This document shows positions 57,575 through 64,000 of a stretch of DNA of 64,000 bases, in pieces. The stretch comes from Fibrobacter sp. UBA4223 (GTDB lineage: Bacteria; Fibrobacterota; Fibrobacteria; Fibrobacterales; Fibrobacteraceae). Each line of letters begins with the position of its first letter. The first letter of the stretch is position 1. The DNA is taken from contig DFTB01000008.1 of the NCBI GenBank assembly GCA_002382975.1, forward strand, positions 24,684-88,683, in the 5' to 3' direction. The notes beneath the pieces are model-generated. The model had not been told where the DNA came from and did not search any database. It saw only the letters and a program-made list of their open reading frames with translations. The translations under genes and the position numbers were made by a program.

Positions 57575-60109
57575 TTAGCGTGTAATGCTAATCGGCCTTG
57601 CCTCACGGTAACTGCCGGAGGAGACCTTTACGATGTACATGCCCGCAGGTAGCCCAGCCAAGTCAAAGGAATACGTGTGCACTCCAGCATTCAACCGGCC
57701 CGTGATTTCTTGCGCCACAAGGGCGCCATAACCCGTAAACAGGCTGATTTTCACATTGTCCCTCTGGTGGAGCGAGTACTGCACCGTAATCATCCCGTGC
57801 CGGTAAGAAACCCCCATGTTCCTCGCCGGGCCGTTCAAGCCATCCATAAGGACCGCCATCCCGCTGGTGACGGCACTTGACGAACTTACATTTGCACCGC
57901 TCGACGAACTCGAAGCCGCTAGCCCGGCTGAAGACGAAGCAGTAGAACTGCTGGACTCTTCCACAACAATCTCGGCACCATCCTTGCCGTTAGTGAGCGT
58001 CACCGAAACCCTAAACAGCACCTGTTTCCCGCTATAGGAAAGCCCCTGCGTGAAACTGTAGGTTTCGCCATTGTTCACGCGGTTGGGATAATGCCCGACA
58101 GAAAGGGTTCCCTTCGCCAGATCGGCTTCGCTGAACACGTAGGCATTTTCGCCCCATTCCACCACAGAACCGTCCTTGCCAAACCAATGTCCAGGTTCCT
58201 TGGCTGTGGATTTCGTGACAACCGTGCCGTCGGATTCCTGGGCAAAGAAAGCAGCCTGGGAAATAGTCAAAGCGGAAAGCCCCAACTTTGCTGCCACCTC
58301 GGCCACGTCAAAGTTTACAGTGACGGGAGTGTAGTTGTCATCTATGGGGAGCGTCACCTTCACGTTGTATGTATCGACTCTGCCGATAACGACGCTACTG
58401 GAACTTGCGGACCCCTGCGAGCTCGAGGATTTCACGATGCTCGACGAAGACGTAATCTTGCTCGAAGAACTGCTCACTGCCGGCGTTCCCGAAGAACTGC
58501 TCGACGTGGGAGTGGGGCTATCGCCAATTTCAGGCCAGTCATAATCCAACTTAAAGTCGTTGTAATACTTGGTGTACGCATCACCTGCACCGCTGATGCC
58601 ACTTTCAAGTTTCAACTTGTAGTCATAGTGTTTTTTTCGTATTTCCGTATTGCCCGTATATTGGAAGTCGGTATTCACAACCACGGCAAAGACCATCTGC
58701 GTCCCGCCTGTCGAAGAAGGAGTCTTGTCAAGCCGAAGCGTCGCCGTGCCTTCACCGGTAATAGGTTCGCTGTAAACGGGGGTACCATCGGTGGCGCGAT
58801 AGCAAATCAAAAAATTCATGTTGGTATTGTTGGAATTGCTGCCGTTCGGGAAAAAGCTCACACTCACCTGCTTGGCTCCGCTCTGCACCTTGAGCGGGAT
58901 ATAGTTCGCGCCCGACCAGCCCGGAGTAATGTCCTGGTTCGGGACAAGGTAATCGCCGTTCGCGGTCACGCTCTGGTACGGTGTCATTTTCCAGGTGTAG
59001 CTGTAGTTCTTGTTGTCCCAATAATCCTGTTCCCAGTAGGTATTGCTACCAAAATTATTATTCAGCAGGGACTTGATCTCGTTTGACCATTTCTTCATGT
59101 CAAGCATCGCAAGCCTTGCGCGGAATTCTGTAATCAGGCGACGAACGCCCGCTTCGCCGAGCCCCTTGTCGAGGGCGTAGGTTTCGAGCAAGTACTTTGT
59201 TTTGCCGTAAGCATTCCCGTAAATCCAGCGAACAGATCCCGTACCCAGCCAAGTTCCCATGAAGGTGGGGAAAATGTTGCTGTACTGCGAACCTCCCAAG
59301 AGGTACCTCTGATTCTTGCCCGTAACACCGCCATTATCGGCACTTCCGCCGGGTCCACCAAACGTGCCGTCGATCAACCATCCCGAATAAGTTTCAATCG
59401 GCATAAAGGGGGCAATGACCGTCGCCGCATTCAGGAATCCCATGCCACTGTAAACACCATCGCGACGACTGAACATATCCTGCTGAATCCAGGTGTTACC
59501 TGCTTCCTGGAACCAGTGGGCATCCTTTGCGCCGGGGTAACCGTTCGTCATCGAGTGGATTCCCTCGTGAATCATCGCATCCATCTGCGCCACACGATCG
59601 TGGTAAGGGCAACTCGTATTGAAACTGTACAGCGGGTAGAACGAGGCCGCTACGGCCGTGTAGCCTGCCACCCAAGTTTGCCAACCGCCCGTCGTGTCTT
59701 CCTTTGCTCCACCGGCACACGTACCCGAGCCGTAGTAATAAACGGCGCTGTACTGGCCGTCCTGCGCCTGGGCATCCGGCGCCCACCCCATCTCATTGTA
59801 CAAATACTCAAAGTCAGTATCGTACTTCTTGAGAATTGAATCAATTGTCACGTCAGTAATGCGGCTATCGCGATCTTTGCCCCAATAGAAGGCCCACCAC
59901 TTACCGGCCTTCTTTCCGGTAACGCCCGAACAATTGTTATTGAACTTGGTCGGTGGCTGAATGTCACCCAGATTCGATTTCGTATCGTAATCCAAGTCGC
60001 TGCGGTAACCGGGCCATGTGTAAGCATCGCCATTGGCGGCAAATACATCCGCTCCCATTCCGGCGACAAGTGCCGCCGCGATTATCCATCCTGTCATTTT
60101 TTTCTGCAT
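57575..60109 (-). CDS. Secreted HExxH protein with polyserine linkers and T9SS-like tail
   Basis: An 844-residue secreted protein with a Sec signal (start at 60109 behind AGGAG). The catalytic-type region has D-A-M-I-H-E-G-I-H-S and, 18 residues on, Q-E-A-G-N-T-W, a gluzincin-like zinc site. It resembles a DUF6055-type protein. Two polyserine tracts (Fibrobacter-type linkers) lie near residues 570-600 and 730-760. Between them is a DUF4859-like sandwich. The C-terminal ~75 residues end Y-S-F-D-L-A-G-L-P-A-G-M-Y-I-V-K-V, the T9SS sorting-domain pattern. It probably works at the cell surface or outside. Confidence 0.85.
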   Translation of the reverse strand: MQKKMTGWIIAAALVAGMGADVFAANGDAYTWPGYRSDLDYDTKSNLGDIQPPTKFNNNCSGVTGKKAGKWWAFYWGKDRDSRITDVTIDSILKKYDTDFEYLYNEMGWAPDAQAQDGQYSAVYYYGSGTCAGGAKEDTTGGWQTWVAGYTAVAASFYPLYSFNTSCPYHDRVAQMDAMIHEGIHSMTNGYPGAKDAHWFQEAGNTWIQQDMFSRRDGVYSGMGFLNAATVIAPFMPIETYSGWLIDGTFGGPGGSADNGGVTGKNQRYLLGGSQYSNIFPTFMGTWLGTGSVRWIYGNAYGKTKYLLETYALDKGLGEAGVRRLITEFRARLAMLDMKKWSNEIKSLLNNNFGSNTYWEQDYWDNKNYSYTWKMTPYQSVTANGDYLVPNQDITPGWSGANYIPLKVQSGAKQVSVSFFPNGSNSNNTNMNFLICYRATDGTPVYSEPITGEGTATLRLDKTPSSTGGTQMVFAVVVNTDFQYTGNTEIRKKHYDYKLKLESGISGAGDAYTKYYNDFKLDYDWPEIGDSPTPTSSSSSGTPAVSSSSSKITSSSSIVKSSSSQGSASSSSVVIGRVDTYNVKVTLPIDDNYTPVTVNFDVAEVAAKLGLSALTISQAAFFAQESDGTVVTKSTAKEPGHWFGKDGSVVEWGENAYVFSEADLAKGTLSVGHYPNRVNNGETYSFTQGLSYSGKQVLFRVSVTLTNGKDGAEIVVEESSSSTASSSAGLAASSSSSGANVSSSSAVTSGMAVLMDGLNGPARNMGVSYRHGMITVQYSLHQRDNVKISLFTGYGALVAQEITGRLNAGVHTYSFDLAGLPAGMYIVKVSSGSYREARPISITR

Positions 60110-60196
60110 AAATAACACTCCTGACATTGTCCTGCGCAATAAATAGAATCCCTTTGCCCCAAATCCCAGTTTTTTGTCACCTGTAGAAAAAGATTC

Positions 60197-60320
60197 CGTG
60201 TTAAAAGCGTGTAAAAGCCCTATTTTTGCCTCCATTTGTGTAATTTTTATTACACACTAAAATCAAAAATACTAAATATTTACAAAATTTATTGATTTGT
60301 GTGTAAAAATTTTATATCTT
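60197..60320 (+). promoter_or_regulatory. GTGT repeats, 20-bp inverted repeat and promoter of module 3
   Basis: CGTGTTAAAAG and CGTGTAAAAG are direct repeats 11 bases apart (60197, 60208). TGTGTAAT-TTTT-ATTACACA (60237-60256) is a perfect inverted repeat. A further GTGTGTAAAA sits in the spacer of TTGATT (60292) and TATCTT (60315). That promoter predicts transcription to start at the GTG at 60328. Binding by the module 3 regulator is inference. Confidence 0.6.
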
Positions 60321-60327
60321 TTGGAAC

Positions 60328-61173
60328 GTGAGTATCGCACTGGAACATCTATTCGACTACGACGATTTCCGCAAGTTCATGCAGGATTATTTCGAAGAGC
60401 AGAAAAAAATGCGCTCCGTGTTTTCCCACCGTTTCTTTGCGGCAAAAGCCGGATTCAGCAGTTCCTCTTACTGCCTGAACGTAATTCGCGGGCGATTCAA
60501 CCTTACGCACAAATCCATCGAGAAAATTTCGAAGGCCATGGACTTCGAGCCCCTGCAAAAAGAATACTTCGAGGCGCTGGTGCAATACAACCAGGCAGAG
60601 CAGGTGGACATCCGGGAGCAGGCGTGGAAACAGATTCTGCAAATTCGCAAGCAAATCGAGTTTACCCATGTCACCACCCGCGAGCAGGCTTACTTTAGCA
60701 AGTGGTACTACCCTATCATACGCGAACTCGCCGTAGACCTGGACTGGCACGAAGACTACCGCGTGCTGGCACGGTCGCTCACGCCGCAAATAACGACAGA
60801 AGAAGCCCGCAAGGCGGTGAAAAGCCTGCTGGAATGGGGACTCCTGAAAAAAGAGGGCGAACGCTACGAACTGACTTCGCAAATGCTGGACGCCGCAGAA
60901 ATCCCACCCATTGCACTCCGGCAAATCCGACACGAGTACATACAGCACGCCATAGGTGCAGTGGAATCCATGCCCAAGGACGAACGCTTTGCCACGTTCA
61001 CGACCCTTGCCATGAGCAAAAGTTCCTATGACTACGCCGTAGAAATTCTCGAGGATGCCCGCAAAAAAATTATAGCCCGCGCGTCCAACGACACCAACGT
61101 GGAGCGTATTTACGAAATGATGCTCGTGGCGTTCCCGATGAGCAAGATGCTCACGAAGGAGGACGAAGGATGA
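60328..61173 (+). CDS. TIGR02147/DUF4423-type HTH-like regulator, module 3
   Basis: A 281-residue paralogue of the other two regulators, with F-D-Y-D-D-F-R-K-F-M-Q-D-Y-F-E-E-Q-K-K and F-F-A-A-K-A-G-F-S-S-S-S-Y-C-L-N-V-I-R-G-R. The shared C-terminal segment reads L-T-P-Q-I-T-T-E-E-A-R-K-A-V-K-S-L-L-E-W-G-L-L. It starts at a GTG, and its TATCTT -10 ends seven bases upstream, so the mRNA is probably leaderless. ATGA overlap with the lipoprotein gene. It shares the GTGT-rich control region with the divergent HExxH gene and may regulate both. Confidence 0.85.
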   Translation: MSIALEHLFDYDDFRKFMQDYFEEQKKMRSVFSHRFFAAKAGFSSSSYCLNVIRGRFNLTHKSIEKISKAMDFEPLQKEYFEALVQYNQAEQVDIREQAWKQILQIRKQIEFTHVTTREQAYFSKWYYPIIRELAVDLDWHEDYRVLARSLTPQITTEEARKAVKSLLEWGLLKKEGERYELTSQMLDAAEIPPIALRQIRHEYIQHAIGAVESMPKDERFATFTTLAMSKSSYDYAVEILEDARKKIIARASNDTNVERIYEMMLVAFPMSKMLTKEDEG

Positions 61174-62531
61174 ATCGTTTGATAGTTTGGCTTAGACAAC
61201 CTTGCCATGGGTGGATGGCCGCCTTTGCCACCACCCTTGCCCTCCTCGCTTGTTCAAACAGCAACGATGTGGCTGGCGGCGTTACCGATATCGGAAATTC
61301 TGTTGCACAGGAACCAGACTCGGTAGTATTCTGCGGAACCGTAGTCAACATGCAGGGCAAAAAAATGGCCGCCGCACGGCTTGCGCTGTATTGGGACAAC
61401 GGCATTGAAATTGTCGATTCCCTGGAAACCTTTGCCGATTCCAACGCCCAGTTTGAATTCAAGATGCCCGCCGACGATGAACATATCGGCAAGCAGGCCA
61501 CACCGGAGCTCTACCTGTACGCCGAATCGGGTGCACTTTCGGGACTTTCTCTCCCGCCAACTCAAAAGACAGAAGAAATCCGCATCGGCACGAACAAGGC
61601 TGTCCGGGGAAGCATTTCTGGTGCAACGTCTGGATTGGTCCGTATCGGCGGAACACACCTCATGGCCGAAGTGCTGGCAGACGGATCCTTCCGTTTCGAT
61701 TCGATTCCACCCGGCATACAAGAAATGTTAATTTATTCAGAAAGTGCTTCGGTGACGGGTTACATCCCGTTCTCGATACAGGACGCCGGCGACACGCTGG
61801 TACTTCCGCAACTGGAAAACTTCGGAGGACACCTTTGGAATCCAGACCTTGACCTGCTCGGGGAAACCTACGGATTCACATCTTTCCACGCCAACGATGT
61901 AAGCGAGGCCAATACCGGATGGACCACGATAGACATCGAAATGAACGGCGACGAATACGTGTTTGACCACAACGGAAAAATTGCAGACAGTGTAAATTAT
62001 GTAGAGGGCGTAAGTGGCAATGGCGTACTGCTTGAACCGGGGCAGTATATAGACCTGGACACCCTCAACCCCACTGGCGGAGACTTCACCCTTTCGCTGT
62101 GGACAAAATGGAACGGTCCAAACGGAGAGCACCAGGCCCTGTTCTGCCAGCGCGCCTACTGGAGCGATTCCACGTCGCGGTTCCAGTGGCATTTTGAGTC
62201 GAACACCGGTTCATTCACCGTAATGAAAAGCATGCCCAACTATCCCGAAGCCATTTTCTTCGGCGATTCAACCAGTGTCCCTGTGGGAGAATGGGCGTTC
62301 CTCGTACTCGTTTCGAAGGACCACATGGTAAGCATGTTCGTAAACGGCAATCCCGTAGGCAATGCACAGGAATTTGTTCCGAATGACCTGAACCGGAGCG
62401 TTCCATTCCGCGTGGGCGGCAACGAAATCAGGACCGAAACCTGGAATGGCGTAATCGACCGCGTAAGTATTGAAACCCGCGCCCGCAGCCCCGAGTGGAT
62501 AAGGGCAAAATACGAAAAAAGCAAGCCCTAG
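61170..62531 (+). CDS. Module 3 lipoprotein, VAG-signature, LamG-like C terminus
   Basis: A 453-residue predicted lipoprotein with lipobox A-L-L-A-C and then C-S-N-S-N-D-V-A-G, the signature of modules 1 and 2. A carboxypeptidase-regulatory-like part is near residues 50-190 (F-C-G-T-V-V-N-M-Q-G, then V-L-A-D-G-S-F-R-F-D-S-I-P-P-G). A LamG/concanavalin-like sandwich begins near 290 (F-T-L-S-L-W-T-K-W-N-G) and runs to the C terminus (W-N-G-V-I-D-R-V-S-I). Translational coupling with the regulator by ATGA. A glycan- or wall-binding sensor is inference. Confidence 0.85.
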   Translation: MNRLIVWLRQPCHGWMAAFATTLALLACSNSNDVAGGVTDIGNSVAQEPDSVVFCGTVVNMQGKKMAAARLALYWDNGIEIVDSLETFADSNAQFEFKMPADDEHIGKQATPELYLYAESGALSGLSLPPTQKTEEIRIGTNKAVRGSISGATSGLVRIGGTHLMAEVLADGSFRFDSIPPGIQEMLIYSESASVTGYIPFSIQDAGDTLVLPQLENFGGHLWNPDLDLLGETYGFTSFHANDVSEANTGWTTIDIEMNGDEYVFDHNGKIADSVNYVEGVSGNGVLLEPGQYIDLDTLNPTGGDFTLSLWTKWNGPNGEHQALFCQRAYWSDSTSRFQWHFESNTGSFTVMKSMPNYPEAIFFGDSTSVPVGEWAFLVLVSKDHMVSMFVNGNPVGNAQEFVPNDLNRSVPFRVGGNEIRTETWNGVIDRVSIETRARSPEWIRAKYEKSKP

Positions 62532-62623
62532 AAAGAACGCTTTTCGCTCCTTTTTCTATCTTTACGCCCGAAAATTTAACGTTAGGTTGCGTTGGCGTCT
62601 GGCGTGGAGACTGTTGTCGAATT

Positions 62624-62658
62624 CTTTCGTCTATCGTCTTTCGTCTATCGTCTGGCGT
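62624..62658. repeat. Degenerate TCGTCT repeat in the ileS leader
   Basis: Four units of TCGTCTATCGTCTT type about 8 bases long, 20 bases before the start codon. It is the same family as 5324-5361. Confidence 0.7.
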
Positions 62659-62678
62659 TCCTACCCTGAGGTTCAAAA

Positions 62679-64000
62679 ATGTTTCGTGAAGTAAAGAAAG
62701 AAGAGACCTTCCCGCAGATCGAAGAGCGCGTGCTCGGCCTGTGGGACAAGGACGAAAGCTTCAAGAAGTCCCTTGACAGCCGTCCGGAAACCGAACCGTA
62801 CACCTTCTACGATGGTCCTCCGTTTGCAACGGGCCTTCCGCACTACGGTCACTTGCTCGCCGGTACCATCAAGGATATCGTTCCGCGTTACTGGACCATG
62901 AAGGGCAAGAAGGTTCCCCGCGGTTTCGGTTGGGACTGCCACGGACTTCCGATTGAATCTCTCGTGCAGAACGAACTCGGTCTCGCTGGCGTTGCCGAAA
63001 TCCAGAAGCTCGGTGTTGATAAGTTCAACGAAACCTGCCGTAGCAAGGTGCTCAAGTACACCAGCGAATGGAAGAAGACCGTGCGCCGCATGGGCCGCTG
63101 GGTCGACTTCGACAAGGGCTACAAGACCATGGACAAGAACTTCATGGAATCTGTGTGGTGGGTGTTCAAGCAGTGCTTCGACAAGGGCCTCATCTACCAG
63201 GGCTACCGCATTCAGCCGTACAGCCCGGCTCTCGCCACTCCGCTTTCGAACTTCGAAACGAACCAGGGCTATAAGGACCGTCAGGACCCGTCCCTCACGC
63301 TGATTTTCCCGATCAACTCGAACGAGCCCAAGTTCAAGGACACGAGCATCCTCGTGTGGACGACGACTCCGTGGACTCTGTACTCCAACTTCTGCATCGT
63401 TGTGGGCCCGGACATGGACTACAACCTGGTGGAACAGGACGGCAAGAAGTACTGGATTGCCGCAAGCCGCACCGCCGCCTACTTCAAGAACCCGAACATC
63501 GTGGATACCTGCAAGGGTTCCGAACTCGTGGGCAAGGACTACGAGCCGCTCTCCCGCATTTCCGATGCGTTCGTGACGCCGGACCAGCTGTCCCGCCACT
63601 ACAAGATTTACCCCGCCGACTACGTGAGTACCGAAGACGGTACCGGCGCTGTGCATACCGCTCCTTCCTTCGGTGAAGAAGACTTCCAGAAGGGTGCTGA
63701 ACTCGACCTCGGCCTTTTCGACCCGCTGGATACCGAAGGCAAGTTCACCGACAAGGTCCCGATGTGGAAGGGCCTCGGTGCGAAGGAAGCCGACAAGGAA
63801 ATTATCCGCTACTTCAAGGAACAGGGCCGCGTGTTCAAGCAGGACGTGATTGTCCACAGCTACCCGCACTGCTGGCGTACCGGCGTTCCTCTGATTTACC
63901 GCGCCCTCAAGACGTGGTTCCTGAAGATTGACGCCCCTGTCACGAGCAAGGATGGCGTGACCAAGACTCTGAAGGAATGGATGGTCGAAAACAACCAGAC
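62679..64000 (+). CDS. ileS: Isoleucyl-tRNA synthetase, eukaryote-like (IleS2) type, 3' end outside the window
   Basis: The N-terminal ~440 residues of IleS, running off the right edge. The HIGH-like motif is F-Y-D-G-P-P-F-A-T-G-L-P-H-Y-G-H-L-L-A-G-T-I-K-D, the form seen in eukaryotic and type-2 bacterial enzymes rather than the P-P-Y-A-N-G-x-x-H-I-G-H of type 1. The editing domain has L-V-W-T-T-T-P-W-T-L and G-T-G-A-V-H-T-A-P. The start at 62679 gives M-F-R-E-V-K-K-E-E-T. The leader contains TCGTCT repeats and no clear SD or T-box. Confidence 0.95.
   Translation, partial: MFREVKKEETFPQIEERVLGLWDKDESFKKSLDSRPETEPYTFYDGPPFATGLPHYGHLLAGTIKDIVPRYWTMKGKKVPRGFGWDCHGLPIESLVQNELGLAGVAEIQKLGVDKFNETCRSKVLKYTSEWKKTVRRMGRWVDFDKGYKTMDKNFMESVWWVFKQCFDKGLIYQGYRIQPYSPALATPLSNFETNQGYKDRQDPSLTLIFPINSNEPKFKDTSILVWTTTPWTLYSNFCIVVGPDMDYNLVEQDGKKYWIAASRTAAYFKNPNIVDTCKGSELVGKDYEPLSRISDAFVTPDQLSRHYKIYPADYVSTEDGTGAVHTAPSFGEEDFQKGAELDLGLFDPLDTEGKFTDKVPMWKGLGAKEADKEIIRYFKEQGRVFKQDVIVHSYPHCWRTGVPLIYRALKTWFLKIDAPVTSKDGVTKTLKEWMVENNQ

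Noticed and set aside
57816..59086. Plus-strand frames opposite the HExxH protein gene
   Set aside because: They mirror polyserine and sandwich codons. No start signal or domain is visible.
62532..62678. A T-box leader for ileS
   Set aside because: No T-box sequence, specifier loop or antiterminator can be found; the stretch is mostly TCGTCT repeats.
62673..63869. A 398-codon minus-strand frame at the right edge
   Set aside because: It is antisense to ileS, whose catalytic motifs are clear on the plus strand.

Overview
The window comes from a Gram-negative bacterium of the Fibrobacter type. The evidence is threefold. There are three copies of a TIGR02147-type gene, a family I know mainly from Fibrobacter. 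One secreted protein has polyserine linkers and a C-terminal tail resembling a type IX secretion signal. There are also outer-membrane genes (lpxH, waaA, lnt, several beta-barrels) and many lipoproteins. Base composition and coding style are uniform. I see no phage, transposase, integron or CRISPR array, so this looks like ordinary chromosome.

Layout. 1-4.2 kb: end of an exopolysaccharide cluster (rfbC end, low-Mr tyrosine phosphatase, wza, manC, beta-barrel). 4.2-9.9 kb: pheS, a NimA-like flavoprotein, a beta-barrel, ispD and a monomeric isocitrate dehydrogenase. 9.9-14 kb: an OLD-like ATPase/TOPRIM protein, nrdR, tRNA-Val, a lipoprotein and a phosphopantetheinyl transferase. 14-19.3 kb: a 1787-residue modular lipoprotein. 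19.4-29 kb: prepilin peptidase, tRNA-Gln, regulator/lipoprotein module 1, lpxH, rsmI, lnt. 29-38.7 kb: small unknowns, an M16 peptidase, a repeat block with tRNA-Glu, an ABC exporter - methyltransferase - waaA - ispH run, rpmB, an exonuclease and a DUF374 acyltransferase. 38.7-49.3 kb: tRNA-Cys, an AlkD-like protein, birA, a ubiE-ubiX-ubiA quinone operon, a CotH-kinase lipoprotein, tRNA-Phe, a GAF/HD-GYP protein, tRNA-Ser and a ComF-like protein. 49.4-51.5 kb: module 2. 51.8-57.4 kb: an acetyltransferase, tRNA-Leu, a three-gene membrane operon, a MORN-type lipoprotein and a sugar porter. 57.5-62.5 kb: a secreted HExxH protein, then module 3. The window ends inside an eukaryote-like ileS.

Two things stand out. 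First, three unlinked two-gene modules pair a TIGR02147-type, HTH-like protein with a lipoprotein through a 1- or 4-base stop/start overlap. All three lipoproteins share a C-S-x-x-D-(x)-V-A-G signature right after the lipidated cysteine, which the other lipoproteins here lack. The DNA upstream of two of the regulators carries phased or inverted GTGT-type repeats that could be operators. Second, at least fourteen genes have a TAnnTT box ending exactly 6 or 7 bases before the start codon, mostly without a Shine-Dalgarno sequence. This suggests widespread leaderless initiation from a -10 element close to the Bacteroidota TAnnTTTG type. The tRNA genes and rpmB pair similar boxes with TTGACA-like -35 elements.

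Intergenic DNA is rich in degenerate 7-9 base repeats, REP-like palindromes ending in ATGAC and shared terminator palindromes. No gene-free stretch exceeds about 300 bases. No searches were run: family names rest on motifs read by eye, and start sites are inferred.
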